From contig NZ_CP074572.1 of assembly GCF_018394335.1 (NCBI RefSeq), positions 2,046,001-2,110,000 on the forward strand: a stretch of 64,000 nt of DNA, read 5' to 3'. The first letter of the stretch is position 1. Each line of letters starts with the position of its first letter. Of this stretch, positions 39,385-49,612 are shown piece by piece. The translations under genes were made by a program, and so were the position numbers. The notes below the pieces were generated by a model. The model made no database searches. It saw nothing but the letters and a program-made list of their open reading frames with translations, and was not told where the DNA came from. Origin of the DNA: Shewanella dokdonensis. GTDB taxonomy: Bacteria > Pseudomonadota > Gammaproteobacteria > Enterobacterales > Shewanellaceae.

Positions 39385-39418
39385 AAAAAAGCACTATCAA
39401 CCTAAGTCAATAGTGCCT
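39385..39418 (-). terminator. fdhC terminator
   Basis: On the minus strand GGCACTATTGAC and the complementary GATAGTGC form a stem followed by TTTTTTA. It lies downstream of fdhC, beyond a second hairpin. Confidence 0.7.
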
Positions 39419-39430
39419 TATCTGGGAAGT

Positions 39431-39457
39431 GCTAACGCGATATTACACCGCGTTAGC
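39431..39457. other. Second hairpin downstream of fdhC
   Basis: GCTAACGCG and CGCGTTAGC pair over nine bases around a nine-base loop, directly after the fdhC stop. It has no following T run, so it may protect the 3' end of the fdh transcript rather than terminate it. Confidence 0.55.
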
Positions 39458-39467
39458 GACCACAGGA

Positions 39468-40091
39468 TTACTTATGGTCTTCCTCTTCTAGCATCATTGG
39501 ATGGTGCTTTTTAGCCCAAGCTTTGGACACCTTGCCATAGAGCATGCCGGTAATGGAACCTTCAATCCAGGTAGCCATCCACACATGTATCACTAACGAG
39601 ATCAACATCAGGATGCCACAGGCTGAGTGGATCAGGGTGGCCCAGTTTACGGTTTCTGGTGAGAACATGGGGGCAAAGTAGGGCTGCCACATCATGAAGC
39701 CAGTGATCACAAATGCCAGCACAAAGATCACGAAGGCGCGGAACAACATTTTTTGACCAGGGTTGTAATGACCCACGGGTGGAATGTTGTCTTCTTTTTG
39801 CAGCAGAACCCAGACTACAGCTTTCATCCATGGCAAATCATATTTGTTCCATTTGTTGTGGTTGTAATAGCGGATAAGCATTACTGCCAACAACACACAC
39901 ATCGCGATACCGAAGAACGGATGCATGATTTTCGCCAGTTGTGGTGTGCCAACAATGCCACCCAACCATTGGAATGATGGAAAGAAGAATGAAAAACCGG
40001 TTAAGAATGTCACTAAGCCAACGCAGACGATGGTCCAGTGACAGAGTCGGTCAATGAGCTTATGACGAACAATCATCTGTTTGTTACTCAT
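39468..40091 (-). CDS. fdhC: FdhC, cytochrome b556 subunit of formate dehydrogenase
   Basis: The 207-residue protein has four membrane segments and the histidines that bind heme b in the FdnI family (for example HKLIDRLCHWTIV and IHVWMATWIEGSI). It passes electrons from FdhB to the menaquinone pool and anchors the complex in the membrane. Its start overlaps the fdhB stop as ATGA. It ends the fdhABC operon. Confidence 0.9.
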   Translation of the reverse strand: MSNKQMIVRHKLIDRLCHWTIVCVGLVTFLTGFSFFFPSFQWLGGIVGTPQLAKIMHPFFGIAMCVLLAVMLIRYYNHNKWNKYDLPWMKAVVWVLLQKEDNIPPVGHYNPGQKMLFRAFVIFVLAFVITGFMMWQPYFAPMFSPETVNWATLIHSACGILMLISLVIHVWMATWIEGSITGMLYGKVSKAWAKKHHPMMLEEEDHK

Positions 40092-40992
40092 TGTTTGTCC
40101 TCCTCTGTTTCAGCGGCGGCGTCAACATAGCCTGGCTGATCTTCCTCAACAATATTGCGTCCTACGGTGATGCGATGCAGCAAGGCAAAACCAGCGGTAG
40201 CCAACAAGCCAGCGGTACCCAAAGGTTTCAGCCAATCCTGACGGATTTCAGTAGCAGCAGGTACCACAGGATCTGTTGGCATGCCGTAGGTATCTGGTTT
40301 ATTGATGTCGTGCAGGATCATCATGTAGTGGGTGCCGCCAACGCCTTCTGGGTTGTACAGACCAGCATTGGCGAAGCCGCGTTCTTTCAACTGGGCAACA
40401 CGTTCTTCTGCATAGAACAGCATGTCTTCACGAGTACCAAAACGCAGTGCACCTACAGTACAAGTTTTCACACATGAGGGTTCTAAGCCCACTGCCAAGC
40501 GGTCAGAACACAAAGTACATTTATAGGCTTTGTTGTCCTTTTTACTGATTTTAGGCACATTGAATGGACAGGCACTGGCACAATAACCGCAACCAATACA
40601 TCTGTCTGAATCAAAGTCCACAGTACCGTTGGCGTGTTGCACGATAGCGCCTGAAGTTGAACAAGCTTTCAAACAAGCCGGATCGGCACAGTGCATACAT
40701 GCAGTGTGGGTGAACTGCCAACGCAGTTTGTTTTCATCCATCACTTCGTGGTACTGCATGATGTTCCAGCTTTCAGGAGACAGCGTCATTGGATTTTGAT
40801 AGCTGCCTTGGAAAGTGCCCACTTCGTCACGTAGATCGTTCCACTCTGAACACGCTACCTGACAGGCTTTACAGCCAGTACATTTAGTAGCGTCGAACAG
40901 TTTAGTTACCTCTTTCACTGCCCCTGTACGAGCTTGTGCAGAGGGGTGATATCGGTTGTGCCAGAGCGACGAATAATATCTTGAGTAGCCAT
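40088..40992 (-). CDS. fdhB: FdhB, 4x[4Fe-4S] subunit of formate dehydrogenase (frameshifted near N-terminus)
   Basis: The product of about 301 residues has the FdnH-type N-terminus MATQDIIRRSGTTDITP and four cysteine clusters (CTGCKACQVACSEW, CMHCADPACLKAC, CIGCGYCASACPF, CTLCSDRL with CVKTC), plus a C-terminal membrane anchor (TAGLLATAGFALLHRITVG). One base is missing from the GGGG run at 40943-40946; restoring it joins DITPSAQARTGAVKEVTKLFD. The true ATG at 40992 lies two bases after the fdhA stop. It relays electrons from FdhA to FdhC. Confidence 0.85.
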
Positions 40993-40994
40993 GA

Positions 40995-43900
40995 TTAGAA
41001 GCCCTCCGCTTTAGCAATATTCACAAGGAATGCTTTGTACTCAGGTGTTTGCGTATTAGCGTCACCCACAGCGGAAGTTAGCTCATTGACGATATAACTC
41101 TTCTGAGTCAGCGCTTCATAGCTACCATGGCGCGGAATACCAATAGTGTGCACCGGTTTGCCCTGTACCATCATAGGTTGCAGACGTTTAGTCACATACG
41201 CTTTAGTGATGATGTGTGAACGTTTAGAGGTTACTTTCACCCAATCACCGTTAGCGATACCTTTCTCGGCCGCCAGCGTTTCATCGATTTCAATGAAGTG
41301 TTGTGGCTGAGTAATCGCGGCTAGACGACAGTGAGTTGTCCAGTTGTTGAAGTGTTCGGTCATTGAGTAGGTAGTCCCTACGTATGGGAACTCTTCATTA
41401 GTCCCAAAGGTTTCACGCATACCTTGGAACATACGAGCAACTGGGTTGTTAGTGACTTTTGGATGCAGCGGATTGCTGGCCAGCGGTGATTCAAATGGTT
41501 CATAGTGTTCAGGGAACGGACCATCTTTCAAGGCACGCAATGCGAACAAGTGACCCACACCATCGGCTTGCATGATGAATGGATGGGCTGAATCTTCTGC
41601 ATTTAACTTAGCGTTAAAGTCTGGTACGTCAATGCCTTGCCATTTGTTGTCTTTATATTCAAGCAACACACGGCTTGGATCGCGTGGTTTACCATGTACG
41701 TCACATGAGGCACGGTTGTACAGAATGCGGCGGTTAGCCGGCCAAGCGAATGACCAGTTTGGCGTGATACCTTTGCCAGATGGGTCGCTGTTGTCACGGC
41801 GGTCCATCATGTTGCCTTTTTCGGTCCATTGACCGGTATAAATCCAGATACCACAAGAGGTTGAACCATCGGCTTTCAACTCTGAGAAGCTATTGAGCAG
41901 CTTGCCAGTATTGAGGTCGTAACCGTTCATCTCTTTCGCCAGTTCTTCGGAGCTAGGTTCATGCTCGATAGCATAATCCCATTTAATCGCTTCGATAGGT
42001 TCAGGCAGGCGGCCACCTTCTTCACGATACAGGCGTTTCAGTTCCAGCATGATGCCAGACAGAATAGCCGGATCTGACAGAGCTTCACCTGGTGGATTTG
42101 CGCCTTTGTAATGCCACTGTAACCAGCGACCAGAGTTAGCAATTGAACCACTTTCTTCAGCAAAACAAGTGGTTGGCAGACGGAAAACTTCAGTTTGGAT
42201 ATTTGCAGTGTCAACATCGTTGAACTGGCCAGCGTTACGCCAGAAGGTGGAAGTTTCGTTTGCCAAAGCATCCAGAATGACCAAGAATTTCAGGTTAGAT
42301 AAACCTTTAGATACTTTTTGTTTATCTGGCTGAGAGTTCAGGGTGTTAATCCCTTGAATGAAGTAACCATGCACTTCACCGTGAACCATCATGTCGATCT
42401 GTTTGTTGATATCGTACTGCTGATCCCATTTTGGCAACCAGTCATAACCGAAATCGTTTGCAGCTGTTGCGTGATCACCGTAGAACGCTTTCAACAGCGA
42501 CACGGTAAATGCTGGCGTGTTATGCCAGTAGTTGGTTGAGTTCGGACGCAGTGGTTTTGGGGTGTAGTGCTTCAGGTAAGCTTCAAGATTGATATCTTGA
42601 TCTTGTGGCAGCTTCAAATAACCAGGCAGACCCTGGCATAGCAGTGCCAAGTCAGTTGCCCCTTGTACGTTTGAGTGACCACGCAGTGCGTTAACACCAC
42701 CGCCCATAATCCCCATGTTACCCAGCAACAACTGGATCATGGCCATGGTACGGATGTTTTGTGCGCCTACACTGTGCTGTGTCCAACCCAAGGCATAGAG
42801 GAAAGTCGCCGCTTTGTTATCAACATGGGTGGCGCCAATCTGTTTACATACGTCTAAGTAAGCATCTTTAGGTGTACCAGTAATGCTTGATACTGTGTCT
42901 GGATCGTAGCGTTCAACGTGTTTTTCAACAGGTTCAGTACGCAACGTGGGTGGCTCATGGTTGGGTCGACTTTAGCGTAGCCTTCGTCATCCAACTCATA
43001 GAACCAAGAAGATTGGTCATAAGTGTTAGTGGTATCATCAAAGCCACTGAACAAACCATCGTTAAAGTCAAAGTCTTCACGCACGATATAGGGGGCGTTG
43101 GTATAGGCTTTGACATATTCAACGTTGATCTGATTGGTGCTGAGCAGATAGCGGATCATCCCCAGCAGGAAAGTAATATCAGTACCTGAACGCAGTGGGG
43201 CATAGGTATCTGCTACAGCCGCACTACGGTTGAAACGTGGGTCAACCACAATCAAACGGGCGTTGTTGTGTTCCATTGCTTCAGTGACCCAACCAAAACC
43301 TACTGGGTGAGCTTCTGCTGCGTTTCCGCCCATCACGATTGCGAGGTCGGTATTTTTCATGTCGGCCCAGTGGTTGGTCATTGCACCACGGCCAAAGGTT
43401 GGTGCCATCGCGGCAGGAGTTGGCGCGTGACATACGCGGGCGATGTTATCCAAGCCCAGCATACCGATAGCACGGCCAAATTTATGGGTCATGAAACAAC
43501 CTTCGTTAGCTTGTGCTGACGAGGTCATCATCCCCAAACTGGTCAAACGGTTAACGGTTTGGCCTTTAGCATTTTTTCAACTAAGTTGGCGTCACGTTCA
43601 TCTTTTACCAGACGCGCGATGCGTTTGAACGCTTCGTCCCAGCTAATACGTTGCCATTCATTGCTACCTGGCTTGCGTACTTCTGGATACTTCAGCCGGT
43701 GTGGGCTGTTGACATAATCTACCAAGCCCGCGCCTTTTGGACATAATGCGCCGCGGTTGATTGGGTTATCAGCATCACCTTCAATATGGAAGATGTGTTG
43801 TTCGGCATTTTTGCCATTGCTGCTGTGGCTATACATCAGCAGACCGCAGCCAACTGAACAATAACAGCAGTTATTGCGAGTTTCTTTGGCCCTGATGAGT

Positions 43901-44010
43901 TTAAATTCTCTGACTGCGGCAAACGCTTTATCAGACATCAGCCCCAATGCGGAAATGGCTGATGTGGCTGCTCCAGCGGCACACAGTTTGAAAAACTGTC
44001 GTCTGTTCAT
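40995..44010 (-). CDS. fdhA: FdhA, catalytic molybdopterin subunit of formate dehydrogenase, cysteine type (two frameshifts)
   Basis: The corrected protein of about 1005 residues has a Tat signal (MNRRQFFKL), an N-terminal [4Fe-4S] site (NNCCYCSVGCGLLMY), and the molybdopterin active-site segment ARVCHAPTPAAMAPTFGRGA. The residue that is selenocysteine in Escherichia coli FdnG is cysteine here (TGT codon). It oxidises periplasmic formate to CO2. Bases are missing from the runs TTTTTT at 43572-43577 and TTTTT at 42921-42925; restored, the joins read VEKNAKGQTVNRLTS and NLLKKHVERYDPDT. It begins fdhABC and a perfect CRP palindrome lies 320 bases upstream. Confidence 0.88.
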
Positions 44011-44329
44011 ACTTCACTCTCACACGCTTGTTGTTATGAGTTGTGGCACGTCACCCAAAATAGCGGCGGCGTTGAGTAGCAGGAATAAACCCTACTTAGG
44101 GCGTGATTATTTTTTAAATAACTTTAAATAACAAATTATGACATGTGATCAATATCCTGTTTTTCAATAAGTGAAATATTCATCTATAAAAATGCAATTA
44201 ATTGGTAATTTTAAGAATTAAAAACTGTAAAATATAAAAAAATAGGTATTTATGTATAAAATATCTATGGTCAAAATGACTTATTGAAAGTGGCAAAATT
44301 GTCCATAAATAAATAACTGGGAGATGCTA

Positions 44330-44345
44330 TGTGATTTAGATCACA
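44330..44345. promoter_or_regulatory. CRP binding site upstream of fdhA
   Basis: TGTGA-TTTAGA-TCACA is a perfect CRP palindrome. It lies 320 bases upstream of the fdhA start codon, within an AT-rich stretch. The likely effect is cAMP-CRP activation of formate dehydrogenase during anaerobic growth, as known for related Shewanella respiration genes. Confidence 0.75.
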
Positions 44346-44545
44346 TTTGAAGCGGCGTTCAAAGTGACTTAAACAAGTGAAAATGCGTAACTGAGACAAA
44401 ATTACCCATACTTAATGTGGGGTAAATTGTGGAGTGTGTCACAAATTTGTCGTTAATGTCCGACCATCGGCCAACACGACAGTGTGATCCCCATAGGGTG
44501 TGATGGGGCACTTTTGACTTCGGCTCATGACCGCTAATGGTTCAC

Positions 44546-44743
44546 TTATGTTCTTCGCCAAATATCAAAAGGTGTTTGTCCGCTAACGTTGGGTGGTAAT
44601 TTTGTCGGTACAGAGGTGCAGTAAGCAGCACCACCATCATTGGTTATCGCTGGCAAATTGGCTCATGAACTGTGAGGGTTACTGCTGTCCATGGTTAGGG
44701 CAACTGGGTGGCCGAGAGATACAGTTTGGCCCTGAATGACCAT
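44546..44743 (-). pseudogene. Interrupted coding-like frame
   Basis: A 66-codon frame starts at ATG 44743 and would end at TAA 44546, with one in-frame TGA at codon 27 (44663-44665). The text on both sides of the TGA looks like protein (SLGHPVALTMDSSNPHSS before it, LPAITNDGGAAYCTSVPTKLP after it). It has no recognised family and no clear ribosome site. It may be a decayed gene, part of a dispersed repeat, or chance. Confidence 0.25.
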
Positions 44744-44821
44744 CACCAGGATAGCTAAGTGAGCTGGTGGTGTTTCGCGGGTGATATATTGGTGCGGCAG
44801 CTTGTCTGATAGCGCTGGGTG

Positions 44822-44855
44822 CTGCACAGGTTTACTGAATAATAAACCCGTGCAG
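44822..44855. other. Hairpin downstream of the NapH-like gene
   Basis: CTGCAC-A-GGTTTA pairs with TAAACC-C-GTGCAG over 12 base pairs with a single mismatch around an eight-base loop. It lies just past the stop codon of the NapH-like gene on the minus strand. No T run follows in that direction. Confidence 0.5.
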
Positions 44856-44865
44856 GACTTAGGAA

Positions 44866-46076
44866 TTAATGGCTTACATGGTCAATCATCTGCAGTAGTT
44901 GCATTCTTACTGCATCAGGTGTCTGGCTATCCCAATAACCAAACAGCCAGGCTATCAGGGGAGAAAGAACATAATAGTCAGCATGCCCAGCATGAGTGAC
45001 CGCGCAGAAATGGCATGATTGCCCGGTAGTGCCAGTCCGAGAGCTTCTTTCTTCGGACAAGCGGCAACGCAGCGCATACAGGCCTGACATTCATCGCTAC
45101 GAACCGTAGTTTTGGTGTGAACAATAATATTGGCCGGACATGCCCGAGTACACTTGTCACATTTCATGCCTTTGCTCAGTAAGCAAGCGTTATCATTCCG
45201 GCGAATTTTGAAGGGGCTTAGAAAGCTAAGTAAGCCCAGAACGGCACCATAAGGACACAGGTAACGGCAGAATCCTTGGCGCCGCCATGACGCAAGCATC
45301 AGGATTAAGGCAAAACCGCATAAGGTGACCAGCCCAGGAGTGACAAAGAACAATGCCATCTTGAGGTCAGCCACTTTATGGTAGTTGCTTTGCAGGTAGC
45401 TGGGAATGCCCATCGCTGGCATGCCTGCCACTAGGGAGACAAATGCAGCTAACAGGACGTACTTAAGCATGCGTAAGGGCCAATCGAGCCATCTTGGCGG
45501 CATGAGTTCTTCTTTGATAAAACGCTTTCGCAGCAGGTATAAGTGTTCGCCGGCCAGTCCAATCGGGCAGGCCCAGCCACAGAATGCTCGCTTGCATAGA
45601 ATACCTGTGAGCAACACGATTGCTAACATCACCGCGGCGGCCGGATGGGTTTGATCCCATAAGCCTAATGACACTATCCCCTTAACTTCTATGGCACCGG
45701 CAATGGGTAAAAAGGCATCCACTACATTGGGACGACCCACCACCGGGGTCATGCCAGCTTTAAGCATCAGGCTATTGATGGTGTACTGCACCGCAACAAT
45801 TAACAGTGCCAGGGCGATGAGGTGTTGGCATGCGGAGCGTAACTCGTTGATCCGCATTTCACCTTTAGCAAAGGCGGGTTTGCGCCACTGTAGCAATGCC
45901 AAAACAGCAATTGCCAGCAATGTGCCACCAAGTAACACCGGGCTGGCACTAATAACTAACGCTATGAGTAAAGACGCAGCCGCAACAACCGCTCCATAGC
46001 GTTTACCCGCCCACCACAGCTGACTGGCACCATAAAGCAATGCCAACATTAAGGTGACGGATTCGGTAATGGTCAT
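44866..46076 (-). CDS. NapH/YccM-like membrane polyferredoxin (frameshifted near C-terminus)
   Basis: The product of about 403 residues has several membrane segments and cysteine clusters CGWACPIGLAGEHLY and CRYLCPYGAVLG on the cytoplasmic side, then two [4Fe-4S] motifs CDKCTRACPANI and CQACMRCVAACPKKEAL. This is the NapH/NosR-tail family that moves electrons between membrane and periplasm or cytoplasm. One base is missing in the GGGG run at 44958-44961; corrected, the tail reads FFLPLIAWLFGYWDS and the gene ends at 44866. I chose ATG 46076, which has TAGGA 7 bases upstream. No nap genes are nearby; its partner is unknown, but fdhABC is the nearest redox operon. Confidence 0.75.
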
Positions 46077-46344
46077 GAGATTTCCTACATCTGAGAGTCT
46101 GTGCCTAGTGTGAAACCCCGCAGGCAAAATAGTTGTATTTGAGGTGTAGGATTTGTGCACCAGATCCAACAATGCTAACGGCATAGTAAAAATTCGTGTT
46201 CTGGCTCACATAGATGGATAGTCCGGTAAAGGTTAAAATATGGTGTCAAAAATGCTGTCAGAAAGTGGTCTGGCAGTGATATTCCGCTATTTTCGCTAGA
46301 ATAAAAAATTGTTAAAATTGAGTTAATTATCTTAGGGGTGGCCG

Positions 46345-47700
46345 ATGCGGAATTACAGAGGAATCATTAGCAAATCCCTCTGGGGAATACTGGCGTTGTG
46401 TTACTTTGCGGTGACTTATGAAGTCGTTGAGTATTTACAACGCAGTTATAGTCGGGATATTGCGGAAGATCGCGCAGACGATTTGTCACGGCAACTGGCG
46501 TTGGTGCGCTATCGGCTGGAAGCCTCTGTCACCGCTGAAGTTTTTCAGGCAAATGCTTTGGCGTCTTATATCTCTGTGAGCCCGCATTCCACACCACAAC
46601 AATGGCTTCCATTGGCGCGAGGCATCATTCGTAAAGCTATCCATATTCGTAACATAGCGGTAGCTCCTGACGATGTTATCAGTTTTGTTTTTCCTTTGGC
46701 TGGCAATGAAAAGGTTCTGGGACTGGATTTTCGAGAGACGTCGCAGTGGCGTACCGTGCAGTTGGCTCGTCAGCAACAGAACATCTTCATCGCTGGGCCG
46801 CTGACATTAGTCCAGGGCGGAGAAGGTCTGGTTGTCCGCATTCCTATTTTTTCTGATCCGCCAGCCAATACCCATTACTGGGGCGTATGCAGTGTTGCTT
46901 TGGACTGGCATCGCTTATTGCATGACGCTGGCAGTGATTCCTTCCCCGATGACATCGAATTGGCAATGCGCGGTGTTGATGGCCTAGGGCCGCTAGGCGC
47001 AGTGTTTTATGGCGATCCTGCGGTTTTCCTCCAACCGCTACGTAGCGAAACCGTTAATCTGGTCAGTGGCGTTTGGGAGTTAGCAATTAGGGCAATACCC
47101 AGCAACTCTACAGAATTATGGTTTCGGAGTAACTTAGTAAGGTTATTAGGCTACACGCTCTCATTTGTCTTATTTGGCGTAGTTATGCTGCTGTTAAATG
47201 CCTATCGTAATGCTCGTCGTTATTTCTATGAAGATGTGCTGACCAAGATCAGCAATCGTCGCCGGGCGATGCGGGTGCTGGATAAGCTACAGAAGCATGG
47301 TAGTCATTTCTGCATCTTCAATATCGATCTTAATAATTTTAAACAGATTAACGATACTTATGGTCATGTTGCGGGTGATGCGTTGTTGATTGAGATTGCC
47401 GCGAGGCTTGAGCGAGAATTGCGGGGGAGCGACATGGTGGCCCGCATCGGGGGCGATGAATTTTTAGTGATCTTGCCACGAATATCCGATACCGACAGTA
47501 TTCTGGCAATTCAACAAAAAATTATGACCCAGGTATGTGCACCAGACTTTAGTTGGCGAGGGCTAAACCTGCCGATACAGATGAGTATGGGTTACGCCTG
47601 CTACCCTAAAGATGCGGATGATATTGAGGAATTACTGCACATTGCTGACCGTGCTATGTACCTAGATAAACAACAGCACAGAGGGCGAGAGGCAAGATAA
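46345..47700 (+). CDS. CHASE-GGDEF diguanylate cyclase
   Basis: The 451-residue protein has an N-terminal membrane segment, a periplasmic CHASE-type sensor (about residues 45-260), a second membrane segment near residue 275 and a GGDEF domain with intact GGDEF preceded by RGSD, the RxxD inhibitory site spaced five residues before it. It should make c-di-GMP and be feedback-inhibited. AGGGGTGG lies before the ATG. The sensed ligand is unknown; CHASE domains bind small molecules such as cytokinins or amino acids. Confidence 0.88.
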   Translation: MRNYRGIISKSLWGILALCYFAVTYEVVEYLQRSYSRDIAEDRADDLSRQLALVRYRLEASVTAEVFQANALASYISVSPHSTPQQWLPLARGIIRKAIHIRNIAVAPDDVISFVFPLAGNEKVLGLDFRETSQWRTVQLARQQQNIFIAGPLTLVQGGEGLVVRIPIFSDPPANTHYWGVCSVALDWHRLLHDAGSDSFPDDIELAMRGVDGLGPLGAVFYGDPAVFLQPLRSETVNLVSGVWELAIRAIPSNSTELWFRSNLVRLLGYTLSFVLFGVVMLLLNAYRNARRYFYEDVLTKISNRRRAMRVLDKLQKHGSHFCIFNIDLNNFKQINDTYGHVAGDALLIEIAARLERELRGSDMVARIGGDEFLVILPRISDTDSILAIQQKIMTQVCAPDFSWRGLNLPIQMSMGYACYPKDADDIEELLHIADRAMYLDKQQHRGREAR

Positions 47701-47723
47701 TCCTCGCCTCTGCGGAAGGAAGA

Positions 47724-48368
47724 TCAGGGTTCCATGTTGGCAATGAATTTATTGGATTCATCAATGGAGCGATTCATCTCTTTGATCAATGAAGAAATAT
47801 CAGTTTGCAGATTAGCAAACTCGCCCTTGATTGAGGCAATGGTCTGAGCATTGAGATTATGTTTGAGATACAGCATGTTGTCTTTCATCGCCGTCAGTAC
47901 TGGGGCCATTTTGCTTTCTGAACGACGCATACTTTTCAGCATCTGAGTGTAGGAACGCTGTGTTTGGTTCAATTTGCGCTGACTCTTCTGGCGAAGACTC
48001 GCTTTACTGATTTCCCCAATTTCATCTTGCCATTCATCAAACAGGGCATCGGCCACACTTTCGACTTTATTGATGCGATCGCTGACTTTATCGGCGGCTG
48101 ACTGGGCCGATTCATATTCGTCCTTGGCCTTGTCATAGGCCACTTCTAGGTCGCCGCCATTGTGATGCAGCAAGGCCTGCATCTCTTCCAGTGCCGAGCT
48201 AAACTGCTTTTGCGCGTCCTGCTGTGATTCTTGTGCGTCTTTAACGCGATCTACCATGATATCCCGTTTGTGATATCCCATTTTTTCCATGGCGCCAAAA
48301 TAGGCTGACTGGCAACCACCTAACAGTAATATCAGGCTTATTAGACCGCTGCTTACAAGTGCTTTCAT
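47724..48368 (-). CDS. DUF2959 lipoprotein
   Basis: The 214-residue protein has a lipobox (LLLGGCQSAYFG) and a long charged helical region with MEKMGYHKRDIMVDRVKDA, the conserved start of DUF2959. It is probably anchored to the envelope as a coiled-coil protein. It lies 19 bases after the small membrane protein gene on the same strand, so the two probably form one operon. Function unknown. Confidence 0.8.
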   Translation of the reverse strand: MKALVSSGLISLILLLGGCQSAYFGAMEKMGYHKRDIMVDRVKDAQESQQDAQKQFSSALEEMQALLHHNGGDLEVAYDKAKDEYESAQSAADKVSDRINKVESVADALFDEWQDEIGEISKASLRQKSQRKLNQTQRSYTQMLKSMRRSESKMAPVLTAMKDNMLYLKHNLNAQTIASIKGEFANLQTDISSLIKEMNRSIDESNKFIANMEP

Positions 48369-48387
48369 CGTGTATCCCTTTTATGTT

Positions 48388-48606
48388 TCAGGCGCGAAAT
48401 TTGGCGGCATCAATGATGCTCCATATATGGGCGATAGCGCCGATTATTGGTGGTATGACCAACCACCACAGGGAATAACCGACAACTGTGATAACGAAAA
48501 ATAGTATTGCTGCCAGAATACGTCCTTGAATCAGTTGTCCTAATCCGGGGAAAAAGACATTTACCAGCGCTGCGATAACATTGCCGGCAGATCCTTGTTG
48601 TGCCAT
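48388..48606 (-). CDS. Small membrane protein, TM2-like
   Basis: The 72-residue protein has two or three hydrophobic segments, with VFFPGLGQLIQGRILAAILF and a C-terminal IWSIIDAAKFRA. The PGLGQ pattern is common in small TM2-like bacterial proteins. I chose the ATG at 48606 because GGAG is 9 bases upstream. It precedes the DUF2959 gene and shares its strand. Confidence 0.7.
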   Translation of the reverse strand: MAQQGSAGNVIAALVNVFFPGLGQLIQGRILAAILFFVITVVGYSLWWLVIPPIIGAIAHIWSIIDAAKFRA

Positions 48607-48714
48607 CAAATATCTCCTTGGTTTCCGATATAAAAAGCCAGGCGCTTTTTATGCCGGGATTTTGTAATCTGTTTGTTATTGTACGAAGATATCGGCATAA
48701 GTCATCCAACAATC

Positions 48715-49612
48715 ATGATTACCGTGAAATCTCAATTAAGTTTGCAACGTACCGGCGCTATTGGGCGCAGTGTTTGGTGCTATGTTCTGCACGTCAAAAG
48801 TCGGGTGTTGAATGACCAAATCAATATTCGTGCTGGTCATCTGGCCTATGTAACCTTGTTGTCGCTGGTGCCTATGGTGGCGGTGACTATGTCGATGTTG
48901 TCGGCTTTCCCTGTGTTTAAGGGGTTCGCAAAGAGATCGAAAACTTTATCTATCAGAATTTTTTGCCCGCCGCTGGTGACACTGTGCAGGTGTATATCAA
49001 CCAGTTTGTGGGGAATGCGTCCAAGGGGACGGCCATTGGTATTGGCGCATTGATGGTGGTGGCAATTATGTTGATTTCAGCGATCGATAAGGCGCTGAAT
49101 TATATCTGGGGCAATCGCAGCAAACGGCCATTGGTGTTGTCCTTCTCCATGTACTGGATGATCCTCACTTTAGGTCCCATCCTGATTGGCGCTAGTCTAG
49201 CCGCCACCTCTTATGTGGTATCGCTAAAGATTTTCAATGAGGCCGACACTTACGGTGTTGGCGCTTTTTTCGTTGCACGCTTGCCTTTTTTATTTTCGGT
49301 GGCCACTTTCCTGTTGCTTTATACCGTGGTGCCCAACCAGAAAGTACAGCTGTTACATGCGTTACTGGGGGCCGTGGTTGCAGCCTTGCTGTTTGAAGCG
49401 AGTAAAAAGGTTTTGCTTTTTATGTGACACATTTCCCGACGTATGAAGCTATCTATGGTGCTCTGGCAACGATTCCCATTTTGTTCCTGTGGGTCTACCT
49501 GTCTTGGATGATTGTGTTGTTAGGCGCCGAAATAACCGCATCTTTACCTGAGTATCTGGAAGAACTACAACAGGTTGCCGATAATGATGTGACTCCAGAT
49601 GAGCAGAGTTGA
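48715..49612 (+). CDS. yihY: YihY/BrkB-family membrane protein (two frameshifts)
   Basis: The corrected protein of about 299 residues has six membrane segments and matches Yih[45 protein letters not shown] and [21 protein letters not shown]. Bases are missing at GGGG 48921-48924 and GG 49409-49410; corrected joins are [12 protein letters not shown] and [15 protein letters not shown]. The start at 48715 fits the family. The stop overlaps the pip start by 14 bases. Despite the old name it is not RNase BN; its function is not settled. Confidence 0.82.

Larger units (their letters stand above)
44011..44865. other. 855-base region upstream of fdhA
   Basis: This contains the fdhA promoter with a CRP site (44330-44345), an AT-rich stretch around 44100-44300, an interrupted coding-like frame on the minus strand (44546-44743), and a hairpin at 44822-44855. 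No intact gene is supported. Confidence 0.6.

Noticed and set aside
43400..43460. Selenocysteine codon in fdhA
   Set aside because: The codon at the active-site position is TGT (cysteine), not TGA; the frame breaks lie elsewhere, at homopolymer runs.
44456..44560. Molybdenum cofactor riboswitch upstream of fdhA
   Set aside because: The G-rich stretch around 44490-44515 invites comparison, but the conserved Moco motif core was not recognised.
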